Positions 1 through 12,372 of a stretch of DNA of 64,000 nt are shown piece after piece. The stretch covers positions 227,617 to 291,616 of the forward strand of contig VXAI01000116.1 in the NCBI GenBank assembly GCA_013399305.1, given 5' to 3'. How positions within the stretch are numbered: position 1 is the first letter of the stretch; each line of letters opens with the position of its first letter. A program made the position numbers and the translations under genes. A model generated the notes under the pieces. It was given only the letters and a program-made list of their open reading frames with translations. It ran no database searches and was not told the DNA's origin. The DNA comes from Rostratula benghalensis (lineage: Eukaryota > Chordata > Aves > Charadriiformes > Rostratulidae).

Positions 1-1722
1 GTTTTTTCAAGTATATTGGAGGCAAAAGGAAAATGTGAGAAAATGTGGGTCCACTGTTGAATGAGATGAATGCCATGTGACAAAGGATACAGAGAAGGTG
101 GAGTCGCTGAGTGCTGTCTTTAATTCAGTCTATACTGCACAGGACAGCCCCCAGGAGTCCACACTTTGGAGGAAACTGAGAAAGTCTGGAGAAAGAAGAC
201 TTCCACTTGGTTGAGAAAGATCAAGTCAGAGATCAGTTAAGTGCACTGGACATCTGCAACTCCATGGGTCCTGATGGAATGCACCCGCAAATGCTGAGGA
301 AGCCTTGCAGAAGTCATTGCTGGGCCACTCTCCATCATCTTTGAAAGGTCCTGGAGTACAGGCAAGATATCCAAGGGCTGGAGGAAAGCCAGTGTCACTC
401 CAGTCTTCAAAAAGGGCAAGAAGGAGGACCTGGGAAACTGCAGGCTGGTCATCCTCACCTCCATCCCTGGAAAGATCATGGAGTGGCTCATTCTGGGTGT
501 CATCTCAAAGCATCTGGAGGAAAAGAAAGTTATCAGAAATATTCAACACGGATTCACCAGGAGGAAATCCTGTCTGACTAGTCTGATAGCCTTCTACAAT
601 GGCATGACTGGATAGATAGATGAGGGGAGGGTGGTAGATGTTGTTTACCTTGACTTCAGTAAGGCTTTTGCCCTGCTGTCTCCCACAGCATCTTCATAGG
701 TAAGCTTAGGGAGTATGGGGTAAATAAATGGAGAGTGAGGTGGATTGAAAACTGGCTGAAAGACAGAGCTTGGAGGATCGTGGTTAGTGGCACAGAATCT
801 AGTTGGAGCTCTGTAACAAGTGATACTCCCCAGGGGTCAGTACTGTGTCCAGTCCTCCTCAAAATGTTCATCAATGACCTGGATGAAGGGATGGAATGTA
901 CCCTCAGCAAGTTTGCTGATGATACAAAACTGGGAGGGGTGGCTGACACAGCAGAAGGCTGTGCTGCCATACAGTGAGACCTGGTCAAGCTGGAGAGTTG
1001 GGCAGAGAGAAACCTGATGAAATTCGACAATGTCAAGTGTAGAGTGCTGCATCTGGGGAAGAATAAGCCCCTGCAGCAGTTCAGGTTGGGGGATGACCTG
1101 CTGGAGAGCAGCTCTGAGGAAAAAGACCTGGGAGTCCCAGGGGGCAACAGGATGACAATGGGCCAGCTATGTGCCCTCTTGGCCAAGAAGGCCAATGGCA
1201 TCTAGGTAGTGCATCAAGAGTAGCATGGCCAGCAGGTCGAGGGAGGTTATCCTGCCCCTCTACTCTGCCCTGCCGAGGCCCCATCTGGAGTAGTGTGCCC
1301 TGGTGAGTACCCATCTGGAGTACTGGGCTCCCCAGTTCACAAGGGACAGGGAACTGCTGGAGAGGGTAGAGCAGAGGCCCACCAAGATGATTAGAGGCCT
1401 GAAGCATCTCTCTTATGACAAAAAGCTGAGGGACTTTGGTCTTTTTAGTCTGGAGAAGAGAAGGCTGAGGTGCTATCTGATTGACACCTATAAATACTTA
1501 GAGGGTGAGTGTCAAGAGGAAAGGGCAGTGGCGCCCAGTGAGAGGAGAAGAGGATATGGGCACAAAATTGTGCATAAGAAGTTCCATCTAAACATGAGGA
1601 GGAACTTTTTTCCTTAGAGAGTGGCAGAGCACTGGAACAGGCTGTCCGGAGAGGTGGTGGAGTCTTTGTCTCTGGAGACATTCAAAACCCACCTGGACAA
1701 ATTCCTGTGCAACCTGCTCTAG
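1..1722 (+). pseudogene. CR1 ORF2 (reverse transcriptase) remnant
   Basis: Decayed ORF2 of the CR1 copy. In an intact element this encodes an endonuclease plus reverse transcriptase that copies the element's RNA at a nicked target; here only the RT and C-terminal part lie in the window. Visible blocks: MGPDGMHPQMLRK near 263-301, then a frameshift; GWRKASVTPVFKKGKKEDLG near 378-437; [12 protein letters not shown] near 632-667; TPQGSVL at 825-845; and the catalytic FADD box at 912-923, in which both aspartates survive. The C-terminal domain (LGDDLLESSSEEKDLGVP, AKKANGI, later EKRRLR) follows. In-frame stops at 613-615 (TAG where W is expected), 975-977 (TGA) and 1203-1205 (TAG) and at least two frameshifts make a functional product impossible. 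The natural stop is TAG at 1720-1722 after THLDKFLCNLL. Confidence 0.9.
1281..1323 (+). repeat. Local duplication inside the CR1 copy
   Basis: The 10-mer CCATCTGGAG occurs at 1281-1290 and again at 1311-1320, followed by TAG and TAC. Other CR1 copies carry this motif once at this place, so about 30 bp seems to have been duplicated or rearranged in this copy after insertion or during reverse transcription. Confidence 0.5.
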
Positions 1723-1800
1723 GAGGACCTGCTCTGGCGGGGGACTTGGACTAGATGATCACCAGAAATCCTTTCCAATCCCATATCATTCTGTGATTCT

Positions 1801-4800
1801 GCCATTTCTTTTATAGAAGACGGAAAAAATCCCAACCAAACAAAATTTAGTATCACAATGCTGGTCTGACTTCAAGTTTTAGGGCAAAGCACAGTGTTTT
1901 CTTTCTACCCTTTTCCAAGGTCCAGGGATAAAAGAAAAGTCTACTAAGGTTAGAGTGATCACACAACTCCTTCCATGGCTTTGCTGCCACAGGGAGGCCA
2001 CAATGGTATCAAGTGTGTGTTTTGGCAAGTCCAAGTGATTTTGTGTGTGTTACATCCCAGCAGATAAAAACACAGGCAATAAGACTGCCAGTCTCCATCT
2101 GAAACTTAGTCAGAGGGATCTGAGGATCATAGATGATTACAGAATTTGGTCTTTGACCCCAGGCATGGTTGGAGATTTCTAGGCTGGATTCCACAGGCAC
2201 CTCTGGCTAACTGGCCCTACGATGTCTTTTAAAACATCAGAATGCATTCCAAGTTGAATTGAGTATGATCATTAAATGTACTTCTTGCTCACTTCTCTTT
2301 CACAAGCACACTGGCCTATTTCCTTTTGTCATTCCTGCATGGAAGGTACAAAGTTCATGCTCAGAGTCCATGCTTTCCTCAATGAGGATGTTCCACAATA
2401 TTGCATAATTCTACCCAGAGTTGCTCACAACAGATTTAAAGCGTGTCCCTTATTCGGAAAACTTCCAGTGTAAATAAGAGAGAGAAAACCATGAAGCCAG
2501 AAAAAGAATACCAGAGGAAGAAAGGAAGCACACGGGATGTTGTGCAAAAAGGACTGATAGCTGGAGGTGGCAAAGGAGCAGGTAATCAATGCTGTCCTTG
2601 GATCGCAGAATGTGCCAGGTGGCCACAAACCCTGGGGTTTTGGCTTGGACACTGCAGAGATAAGGCCAGCTGCAAAGCTTGGATCCTGATCAAATGTTTG
2701 CAATCCAAACACCCTGAGAATTGGGTTTATTTGGTCTGGGCCCATGTCTAGTTTATATTAATTTTTATTGCCCCTTTGCCATTTGGAAACTAAGTTTCAC
2801 AATTCGCACCTCAGCAATGCAGGTTTAGCTGTGCTAACGGCAGGCCACAAATCAGACTCCACTATCTAGCAGCACTGCTTTCAGCTGCATGGAGCTGCCT
2901 TGCATGAGGCTTACATATTACAGCTGACAAAAGCTGAATGACAACTTCACGGCTCACTGTTAGAAGCTTAGCCAAAAAAGCACAAAAAGCATGTCTCCTG
3001 CCAGGGCTTTCATCTTCTACATCCACTCAACACACATTTTGCAGCAACTCTGTGGGTGAGAAGATCAGTGACCTCTTTGCCTGCCTTCCACTCCAGAAGT
3101 ATAACTTCGTAGGCCTGTCACCCACAGCTGTTTTGTTGGTTCATTGGTCACATAACTAGAGGTTTAAGTTGGCTCTGAACTGACCTCTCTGCTCTTAAGT
3201 ACGTCTTAGACCTATGCTATGATCTTGAAACCTTCACCTTAATGCTACTTAAAGACTGGAATAGAATTACCATTGACTTCTAGTCCATGCTAGTCAAAGA
3301 ACAAGAGCAAGAACAAGAGAGAGCAGACTGGACTCATGCTCCTTGGAGCAGTAAGAGAATCATCATAATGAATAAACTTATTTCTTATGCTCCAGAAGAT
3401 AAAAAATTCAGCCCAAGATCCTCTAGTTTCATTTCACCCTTTTGGTAAAAAGTATATTTTATTAACTAGTCTTTTATGTTTAAGTCTGCTCTGTCCTTTC
3501 AAGCAGGGGGGAAATATCAGGAAAAGATATATTTCACAGAATCTATTTCTGGGAGCATGTTGGATACTTAACAAGTTCATCTTCTGTGAGCAGCCATTTC
3601 ACGTATCACACTATAATGATTACTTGGGTTCAAACTGCAGCACACATTTGCACTCTGTTAGATCCCTTTTCTTGATCCAGGAAAGCCAGAATATATGATT
3701 TCTTAATACTTTCTTCCTCTTTCTGCTCCTCATCTGTTTTTCGTATTTCCCTGTCCTCCCTCCCCCTATTTATAGTATGTCTTACTGCATATTAATGGGC
3801 ATCTTCACAGACAGTGAGAAGTGAAGGAGGTAGTAAAGTTGAAGTATACTGTTTTCTCTAGTGCTTCTAAGTCATCCCTGGAGATGACTTATGTGTCTTT
3901 TAAAAAATGAGGTGTACTAGCCTGGGCAGTGCAAGTTAAACTTCCCTTGGTACCTCCCCTTTTTATATTGCATAGTGGTGCCAAACCTGGCCCATGTCTA
4001 ACCTCAAAGGTGATCATAACTAGCATGACCACTGATGCTATACACTGTGTGAGGCACCCACCATTCAAATTGTCCCATCCTAACATTATCAATCTTTCCT
4101 TTAAGCAAAAAACAACCCCAACGAAACCCAGTTTGGATGAACCAATGTAATGATAATGAGCAGTTTGTCTAGTTATGAATGCTACTACAAGGCAATTGCA
4201 TCTCAGCTCCAGAGGGCAGAATCTAAATAACCTTTTGATTGCCCTGTTGACTTCTGCTGTCAGGAAAGAGCACTTCCCTTGATTGGGGCACTACCCAATT
4301 CGTAGATTTTGTTGAGTTTTCATTTTAAAATAGAGCCATCAGAGGCTCAATTTACTTCTTTCTTGCCCTCTTTTGGGGCTGTCCACTCTGAGCAGGGCTG
4401 GCACAAAGCCCTGTCAGATCAGGCTTATGGAAATGATAATGTTTCACACACAATCATCAGTACAAAAACAGCCATACAAGGTTAAAAACAACTTTCCACT
4501 CAAGGAACTAAAACCAGTGGGAGAGGCAGACAACTAAACCTTCATGATAAATCCCAGCTGAACAGCCCTGAGCCAAATATTTGCTACTCCTGTATTTTTA
4601 TCTTAAAGCTGCATTCCCAGAACAGCCTAGCGTCTTTTTTGCAGTGGTCACCACCTTCCCCACCCTCTGCCTGCATCTGTGCCATGGTCTTTCCCGGAGC
4701 AGCTGAGGGAAATGTCACTGTGAGGCATTTTTCCCATTCTGACTACTCCAGCTCTAGCCTGGCCACAGGCCAGAACAGGATCTGGCATAATTTAGGGTTG

Positions 4801-7800
4801 TCTTAAAATACTTGAGGATGTGACTTGTGTAGCTAGCCTGAGGGGAGTCAAGGGGATGCCAGGGACCTGCTCAGCACCAGCCTGGAGGCACTTGGGGTCC
4901 CTCCAGCTGTCCTTCAGGGCAGGGGCAAGGATGGGACACACAGAGTGACCTAGCCTGGTTTCACATCACCCTTTGGTGACATTTCCTCAGGCTGAAGAGA
5001 TTCTCTCCTGCCCTCAAGATCAGCTCGTCCTTGCACTGATCCTGCAGCACAGAGAGGTCCCAAAGTGAAACACGGGGAACCTGGGTGTCTTTAGGATTTT
5101 TGGTGTAACACTCCTTTGGTATAGAATACAATGAGTCTTTGGATTAGTATTAATTACAGAATCCAATGGTTTGAAAATTTTACACTTTTGTATTTACTAC
5201 TCATTTCAAATTCAGCACCTCTCTCCACACCACTTTCTCCAGCATGTGGAGGCAGCCCTGCTGCAATGAGCATCTACACATCAGACCTCAGCTTAGGTTT
5301 GTGTTTAACCTTTAATGATGAGAAATGTAACATCCTGAGAAAGGAAACATAACATACTCTTATTCATATATATCTCCGTATGGAGAAGAGCCCTGTCTCC
5401 TACTCTGTTGTGAATCTTAGTTACAGAAAAATATCACTTTCCAGCACAGCCTTGAGAGCTACGTGGTGCTGCTTTCATTCAGCTCTGCTGGGGCCAGAGA
5501 TAATTTGTACACTCTAAATACAAATTATGTCATGCTAATGAAATCATAATAGTCAAAAGTACTCTATTCATAACAGATCTGAAAAGGCAAAATACATAAT
5601 ATTAATATATTTTAAAGAAAATCTGGGTCAAGAATCTTGTAAGATGGAGTTAATTGAATGTAACAATGCAGACAGTTTTAAAAGGAAGCTTTCGACAATA
5701 TTTACAAGAAACAAATTTTAATATTTGTTTCATCAAAACAATTCTTTACAATCTTGTGCAATGTGCAGTCATTAGTGTCTTCTTTGCTACGATGCTAGGC
5801 AGTAAATAGAGTTATAATTTTCCTGCTTCTGTCACAATGTACACCTACTTAGTTTGCATACAAAAGACTGCATATGTTGCAATGCATAGGAGGATCAGGC
5901 CCTGCGTACTGTCTGAGTATTCATTAAAACAAATTAATAGTAAATTGGGTTGGTGCTTTATCACCAGCCCAACCTTGTAACCTCAAAGCCTCCTAATTTT
6001 TATGTATCCTTATAATGTGTCTCTCTTAGCGTGTATGAATAATGATGCATATTGCGTAACCAGTGTTCTAGTAGAATTTTTTTCTCAATTTAGGAACTTT
6101 TAAAAAATAACTACATTTAATATTATTATAGTGATATATAAAATAACATTATTATTGTGAGATTTTACATTATGTTCCTTGTTTTAGCTTTCTATTATCA
6201 CTATTATACTTATATGTAAAGGCCTGATCCCATCTCCAGTGACATCAGTGACAAAATACACCCTGGTATTGATAAGGGCCCATAACACATAGAAAGAAAT
6301 ATCACCCTGATTAGTAGAAGCCACAGAGGAACAAAAATATTCTCCCTTATAGGAAATTAGGGAGGGAGAAAGTAGGGGGGAAAAATAGAAATGCTGCATG
6401 GCTCACTCCATTTATTTTCTAGGCAACTATTTTACTATCACATATAAAACATCAGCAAGATTTCTATGTTTAAGCAAAATTTACACATCTGCATGCACAT
6501 AAGCCCCCACAAAAGGTAACCAAGTTGTGAATAATGGCTATTTCAGCATAAGGATCCCTCCCTCCTTTGCTCTTGCTAATAATAGTTATTGTTGTTGTAT
6601 ATTCATAAGCAAGTAGATTAGGTTCTTTAGTCCCCTAGTACACCAGACGTTAACCTTCGTAAGGATGTTTAAATTCATATTTTTCTTTCCTGATGATAAC
6701 TTCCAGTGTAAAAAGCCAATTTTCACTTTTTTTCATAGACAAAATAGGACAAATGGGCAAAGTCTTACTAATAGCTGGCTCTTTTAAAAGCTATCTGCAT
6801 ACGTTTAAACAGTACAGAGTCTATGGTTGTTACAGCAAAAGATGAGCCTAAATTAGAGTCTATGTCTCCTATAGCAAGCTCTCATTGAAACATAAGTTCT
6901 CAACTAATTTTGAGCTTTTTGGGGAATTGATCTGTTTTATAATGTAATGACAAGAGCTGCCAAAGAGGAGAACAAACATAGCATTCTGACAATTTCAGAT
7001 GCCTTAGGCCATACCACTCTCTTACACAAACTTCCACTACAATATTCCTTTATTTATATTACTAGGTGATTCAGCCCTTGAAATTAATAGTTTCTACCCA
7101 TGCTATATGTCATTAGGTAATTTTGACAAATATTAAGATGGTTAATGATGTTTTTTTAAGATGTTTTCCCCCCAGTGGTTGGCATTTCTAATTGGTTTTT
7201 TTGGTGAAGTGAAAAGCATTTTCTTTATTGATGTGTCTGGACTGGGTGAGTTATCTTTCTTAGAAACTTCTCCACTATCTGCTTATGGCTGAGACATGTC
7301 TACTTTTGGTTACAACCTAACACAATATTTTAAGTGATCTGTTTTTAGCAGGGACAGTAGATAGATGTTCTTGAATTTCCTGAGCATCTCATATTGGCAC
7401 CTTTTTAATGAAATGATGTCACAATAGCTGTATTTCAGAGCTCATTCAAAAGCAACCCATTCCCTACTCAGGAGATTGTAGAGCACCCACACAGAGATGC
7501 AGCAGCTCTTAAAAAACTGGCAATAGCAGGCAAGTTAGGGGAAAAGAGGAAAAGAGGTCCTAGGTGGGCAGCTCTGTGTGACTGTGACCAATTTGGTCAA
7601 ACCCTGTCAAGCCTAAGCCACCGTGTTACCTCATGAAGTCCACAAAGCTGTGAAAAGGCTTTGTTCTTAGCCTCTCCAGATGAAAGGACCTCCCTCAGCA
7701 GTTATAACTCAGCTTTACAACCCCAGCATCCCTTTCTTGGGCATTCTTGGGAATAACTCCTAGTCAATCAGTTCATTATGTATCCGCAAAGGTGGCAGCC

Positions 7801-8938
7801 TGGAATAATGCCCAAGTGTAAATCAGAGAAGCTGAACTAAAGCCCTAAGTTTGCGAAAGACTTGGCATCCATCACAGACTGTGTGGGTGGACAGTATCTC
7901 TACGCACCAGGAACATGGAGTAATGATTAGGCTTCTGTTTTCTCCACTTGCTTATGCTGGCTTGCTGGTACTGAACATGTGCTAAAATACTATGGTGCTT
8001 TACCCATAGGCAGTCTCCATGTCATGTCACAGATGGCAGGTAACCTGAAATCACCCAGGGGAGTGCACAACCAGTGCTGATTTTAAAAAGAGACTTAAAG
8101 GAGAAGACTTCTGTCTTTCTCCTTTGGTAGTAGCAGAAATATTGGAAATAGTACAGAATATTAAAGAAGTGGTTCATACTATAAAGACAACTGAGCATCT
8201 GCTTAGTAATAAGTTCTGCACAGGCTATCCAGAAAAGTCTTTTATTTTAAAGTGTATCTTTAAATAGAGCTAGACTGCAGAAGGAAGTCTGACTCTACTC
8301 CCTCCCTTGAACTCTGGGCTAAGCCACAGATCTAAACCACCCCCCAAATTACAGGCTACAAAGCCAAGAGGTGTCTATTTTCTAACCTGTACTCTTCTGG
8401 ACTGTGGCTAAAGTCCCAATAAAACCCATCGTGAGTTTTCAGCAGAGTGAAAAGCTAGGAGCAAGGATGATCAGCTTCAGAAGCCCAGGAATGGGTTTGC
8501 AAATGACCTTCCTGGTATTATCTAAATTTTCACATGATTTGTCCAAAGCTATATGCCTAAAACTGACCAGGACCATTTGGCAATGGTCCCCAGTTGTGCC
8601 CTGGATGTGGCCATGCACAATTGGAATGTTTGGCTGCTGTAGGATTTGCCTGCCTTATTTGTCCCTAAATATCTCTGATTCAGTGTTATTCCAGGATGTC
8701 CCAATAGTTGAATATTTAACGTGGGTAACTTGAAATGTATAGGGCTCTTGATCTTGCTGGCTTCAGGCAGTTTGTCTGGGGGAACTGTTGCATCTCCGTT
8801 ATGGTTAGGGCATCGCTGTACCGTGGTATGAGTCGATTCTACTGATTTTTCAGCTGGGCTCTACTCTCTGTTCTTGAATCGTGTGCACTGCAAACACAGG
8901 CAGCCCTTCACACACTATCAACTCACTTCTCCTGACAG
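1801..8938. other. Unique non-coding sequence, no gene seen
   Basis: No CR1 or other recognised repeat, RNA gene or protein family was found. The short open frames here (all at or below about 110 codons) resemble no known domain and have no splice context that I could support. An AT-rich block near 5500-6180 contains a perfect 9-bp inverted repeat at 5708-5731. The stretch 4600-5080 is somewhat richer in G and C but has few CG dinucleotides, so it is not a CpG island. Confidence 0.6.
5708..5731. repeat. Short perfect inverted repeat (9-bp arms)
   Basis: GAAACAAAT at 5708-5716 and ATTTGTTTC at 5723-5731 are perfect reverse complements separated by 6 bases (TTTAAT). It is too short and AT-rich for a microRNA precursor. 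It could be a paired binding site or chance. Confidence 0.7.
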
Positions 8939-9019
8939 GTACAGCTTTCCTGATACAAGAAAATGGAGTCTTCACTGTGTGCAATTTTTTAAGTCTTTGA
9001 AGTACAGATCTTACCCCAG
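8939..9019 (+). other. Exon-like cassette (weak candidate)
   Basis: A pyrimidine-rich run ending in CTCCTGACAG (to 8938) is followed 81 bp later by CCCCAG at 9014-9019 and the donor-like GTAAAG at 9020. One of the three frames (starting at 8940) is open across the whole 81 bp. No protein family is recognised, and such combinations arise by chance in a 64-kb window, so this is only a lead for transcript data. Confidence 0.12.
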
Positions 9020-11309
9020 GTAAAGTGGTTGTGAGGAGAATAAAGTAAGTGGCATTTTTTCTGTCAAATCATATGCACCTCAGTGTACTTTTTTAGAGGT
9101 AGCTTGTATCTTTCTTAAAATGTAAATAGTGGAATCCAAAGAACATATTGAGGGGGGTCCAATCAGAAAACCAATAGCTATTTGGGCACAGAAGGAATTA
9201 ATCCCGCTTTCTGTGGAGCTTTGTCTTATAAGTGGTTGGCTCTGGCATGCATGAAACACAAACCCAGCTGAAGCTAACTCTGTGTTTGGGGCATTTACAG
9301 GGGCCCTCTTCCCATGTGGCTGTTCTAGTGCCTAATGATGTGAGATACCACTCTGCAGCTTTTCCCACAGTAGGGGCATTTACAGCATCTGTCTCTTCTA
9401 TGCATTTGTCTTGTTTTCATGACATTTGTTACTTAATTATCTGGGAGAGCTTTAGTCCTCTGTCACATTTGGCTGAAATCTGCCACTGGGGTCAAAAAAA
9501 CCCCAACCCCAGACAGAGATCCAGGCAAACTCCAAGACCATATAAGTCTTTTTCCCTTAAGAAACAAATCAAAATCCAACAGCAATGCTGCCGACAACAG
9601 CAAAACCACACAGTGACAAAGATCACACACTTTCTAGAGCAATCCCCATGATTATTGAGGAAACAGCAGGGAAGCCATGTGAGGGACAGTGCCTACTCCC
9701 TGTCCCATTGGCAGGCACTGGTGGCAATGAAACCCCAGGCACAAGATACCAGGGGACCCAGCCTGGGAAGTGCAGGGGAAGGGAACGTGTGAGAGTAGTT
9801 CCATGTGACCTGCCAGCCCTGGGCTTCAGACAATACCCTGCTTCAGACAAGGAGAGCAATTTTGGCCACCTACCCTCTCTGCTGGAAGCCTGTTTCCAGT
9901 CTTATACCAGATGTAGGTCTGGGTTTTCTTTACAGTGCCTCTGAGTCCTGGTCCCTCCATCTGCTGAGCCTTACTGAGAGCACTCTATTCTTCCCACATG
10001 CCAGGTCTCACAGGGAGAAATCTTCTGCCAGACCAGGTTTGCCCTCAACCCTTTCTTTGTCCACAGCTCTGTGTCACACCAGTGGCTGCAAGCAAAGACA
10101 CTGGGATGGTGCTTTCCATGGATATCCCCTATGTTTGTGTGACAGTGGGATGTGCATAGGTAGGAAATCTGTAGGTTGCTCTGCCACCTAATTTTCCAAG
10201 TTGATACATATAAGCTGTATGGCAGACTAGGTTCTGAACAGAAAATTTGTTGAGAGTTATTGATCAACACAAATGATTACTAACTACCTTAATCCACCTG
10301 CTATGACAGGTAATAGATCAATATATCCTTTTTTCTATTTTTTAAGAAAACGAATTCTTATATATTTTACTTTTCCTTTTGTGCCTTTCACCTGTGCAGT
10401 GCAACTGTCGCCTGCAGCTTTCCTGTTGCAGGAAGTGAGATCCTTGGATTAGCAGAAAGGAAAATAAAACAACTCCCAACAGCTACTGTATAAGTGTAAA
10501 TTACTGTGTGGACAGTTGGGAACTTAACACTTATGCCAATTAAATTATTAATGAGGAATTCTAGTTGATTTTTCAGTATTAAAAAGGAGGAAATTCTGAA
10601 TGACGTGATTACTGTATAATATGAAATTTTAAAAGACCTCTTTGTTACTTATTTGGTGCTCTAAATCACATACTTTTGAATATTGGGTTGGATTTTACCC
10701 CTTGATATTTTTGAGAGGCAGAAGAAAAGACAGAAGCACAGAAAATAAAAAGTATGAGGCAGCCCAGCTTCCCTGAAGTGATGGATTGAGTGGGTGGTAG
10801 CCATTTGTCAAGGAAGGTCATCTGGTAAATTCACAACTGTCTTCATGTCAAAGGGAATAACTGCATTTCAGTTCCATGTTAGCCAGGGAGATGAGCATTT
10901 CAGAGATAACTGGACTGCAGCAATATTTCATAGCTCCTATAGTTTCTTATGTGGGAGGATCATTTTGAAGAGCTCACCTGCCTGCAAATGCACTAACTGA
11001 GCTGAAAGGGAAACGGGAAGGAAGTAATGAAAAGGGATTTTATTGGTTGATTTTGTTCTAAGGCTTATATTTATAAAATGCAATGAACATGAAGAAAATT
11101 AATTTTACCAGTTTTTTCCATTTTTACTTGTTTACAATCTGAGCTGATAAATGTAGGTATGCAGACTATTGCTCTCTGATCAATATCAAGCATTAATGTA
11201 TCATTGGTGTGCCCTGAATTGTGTCTACCAGTTCTGCTGGGACTCTGCAGGCTCAGGCATGGTCTCCATTAATTGTCACATGTCAGAATTTTTCTGATCA
11301 CAGAAAAGC

Positions 11310-11327
11310 TTTTTTTTTTTTTTTTTT
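11310..11327. repeat. Poly-T tract (18 T)
   Basis: Eighteen consecutive T. No LINE, SINE or processed-gene sequence was recognised next to it, so it is treated as a simple repeat. Confidence 0.95.
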
Positions 11328-11573
11328 AACCTTAGATCACCGCATTATTAACCTTCAATGCAGACTGTTGCATCTTACATGGGCATATATCCATATATGC
11401 CTTTGAGTGTTACAGAGAAAAGTAAGCAACTGCTAGGCACTTGTAGGGGTGGTTCAGACCTCTAGCTGTAAGGACAGCTGCAGGCATGGAACATTTGGTG
11501 CTAGTGAATGACCCTGAAATAATTTGTTAATGAAGTTAGGTGGAAGTTTAAAGCAGATTATTTACACTTATGC

Positions 11574-11594
11574 AAAAAAAAAAAAAAAAAAAAA
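11574..11594. repeat. Poly-A tract (21 A)
   Basis: Twenty-one consecutive A. No AATAAA signal lies just upstream and no coding remnant precedes it, so a processed pseudogene is not supported. Confidence 0.95.
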
Positions 11595-12346
11595 GAGATA
11601 ATCAACCACAAAGACATGGATTATGTAGATGTAAACAACAGAAATGAAAGCAAGGTGCACTTAATATATTTGGATAAAGGATAAATGTAAAAGATTGCTC
11701 TTTCCCCCTCTGTATCCAGGGAACAGGCTACATATGTTTACCTAATCCATTTGGTAAGGAAATAAATCCTCTTGCATACCTGTGTCTTGCACTAGAGCCT
11801 TACAATGTATTCTCTCTTGGCACCATGTAGTAGCTTGTATTTTGGGTTCCTGTCTTGGTCTCCCAGTCTCTTCCACAGACTGCCCGCTGTATCTCATATC
11901 AACATGGAAAATCACAGTTATACTTAATATAAATACATAAGCAGAATCAGTGTGTGTGGCCTATTTCTGGCTCTTCACTGCATGCATGGATTTTACAGTG
12001 ACACTGGATTTAGGGTGATGGAATCCTACTCCTCCCTGTAAATAAAACTACGATAATGACTTGCTAAAAAATCAGCTTTGGTCTCTTAAGAATGTCTTCA
12101 CTTAGATAGTACCAATATTTGCAAACCACCCTATCTGTGTGCAAAAAACTGTACATGGAAATGAATCAAAGCCTCTGCTGCTAAGAAATATGGATTTTTG
12201 GCCACAAGATTTACAGGAACTATTTGAGAAGCAAGTATCAAAGTGTGTCTGTGACTAGCTAAATCCAGCCTTTAGCATATAGTAAGAAGTGAAATCAACC
12301 CTGCAGAAAAAAAGCCCAAACAAAACCAAAAGCAAAAAAAAACCAA

Positions 12347-12372
12347 CCCCAAAACAAACAAACAAACAAAAC
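12347..12372. repeat. (AAAC)n microsatellite in an A/C-rich stretch
   Basis: About five AAAC units lie in a longer A- and C-only-like stretch (about 12303-12380). A second AAAC microsatellite is at 51081-51100. Confidence 0.85.

Larger units (their letters stand above)
1..1800 (+). mobile_element. CR1 LINE retrotransposon, 5' part outside the window
   Basis: Non-LTR retrotransposon of the CR1 family. From the first bases the translation follows the CR1 ORF2 order: a segment before the RT (KENVGPLLN-like, then DTEKVESLSAVFNSVYT at about 79-123), the RT domain, and the C-terminal domain. The ORF2 stop is at 1720-1722, followed by a short 3' UTR. The copy ends near 1800 with ATTCTGTGATTCT, the CR1 3' repeat motif. 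Because homology is present at base 1, the element continues left of the window and its true 5' end is unknown. It is dead: several stops and frameshifts break ORF2. It is closely similar to the minus-strand copy at 40035-41705 (same wording in the region around 1075-1200), so both probably belong to one subfamily. The call rests on recalled CR1 protein and tail patterns, not a database comparison. Confidence 0.95.

Noticed and set aside
305..577. 90-codon open frame inside the first CR1
   Set aside because: It is a shadow of the true ORF2 frame, which reads GWRKASVTPVFKKG in another phase.
9232..10191. Overlapping plus-strand open frames of 139, 119 and 128 codons
   Set aside because: They overlap in different phases, show no domain, and lie in a G/C-richer stretch where long frames arise by chance.
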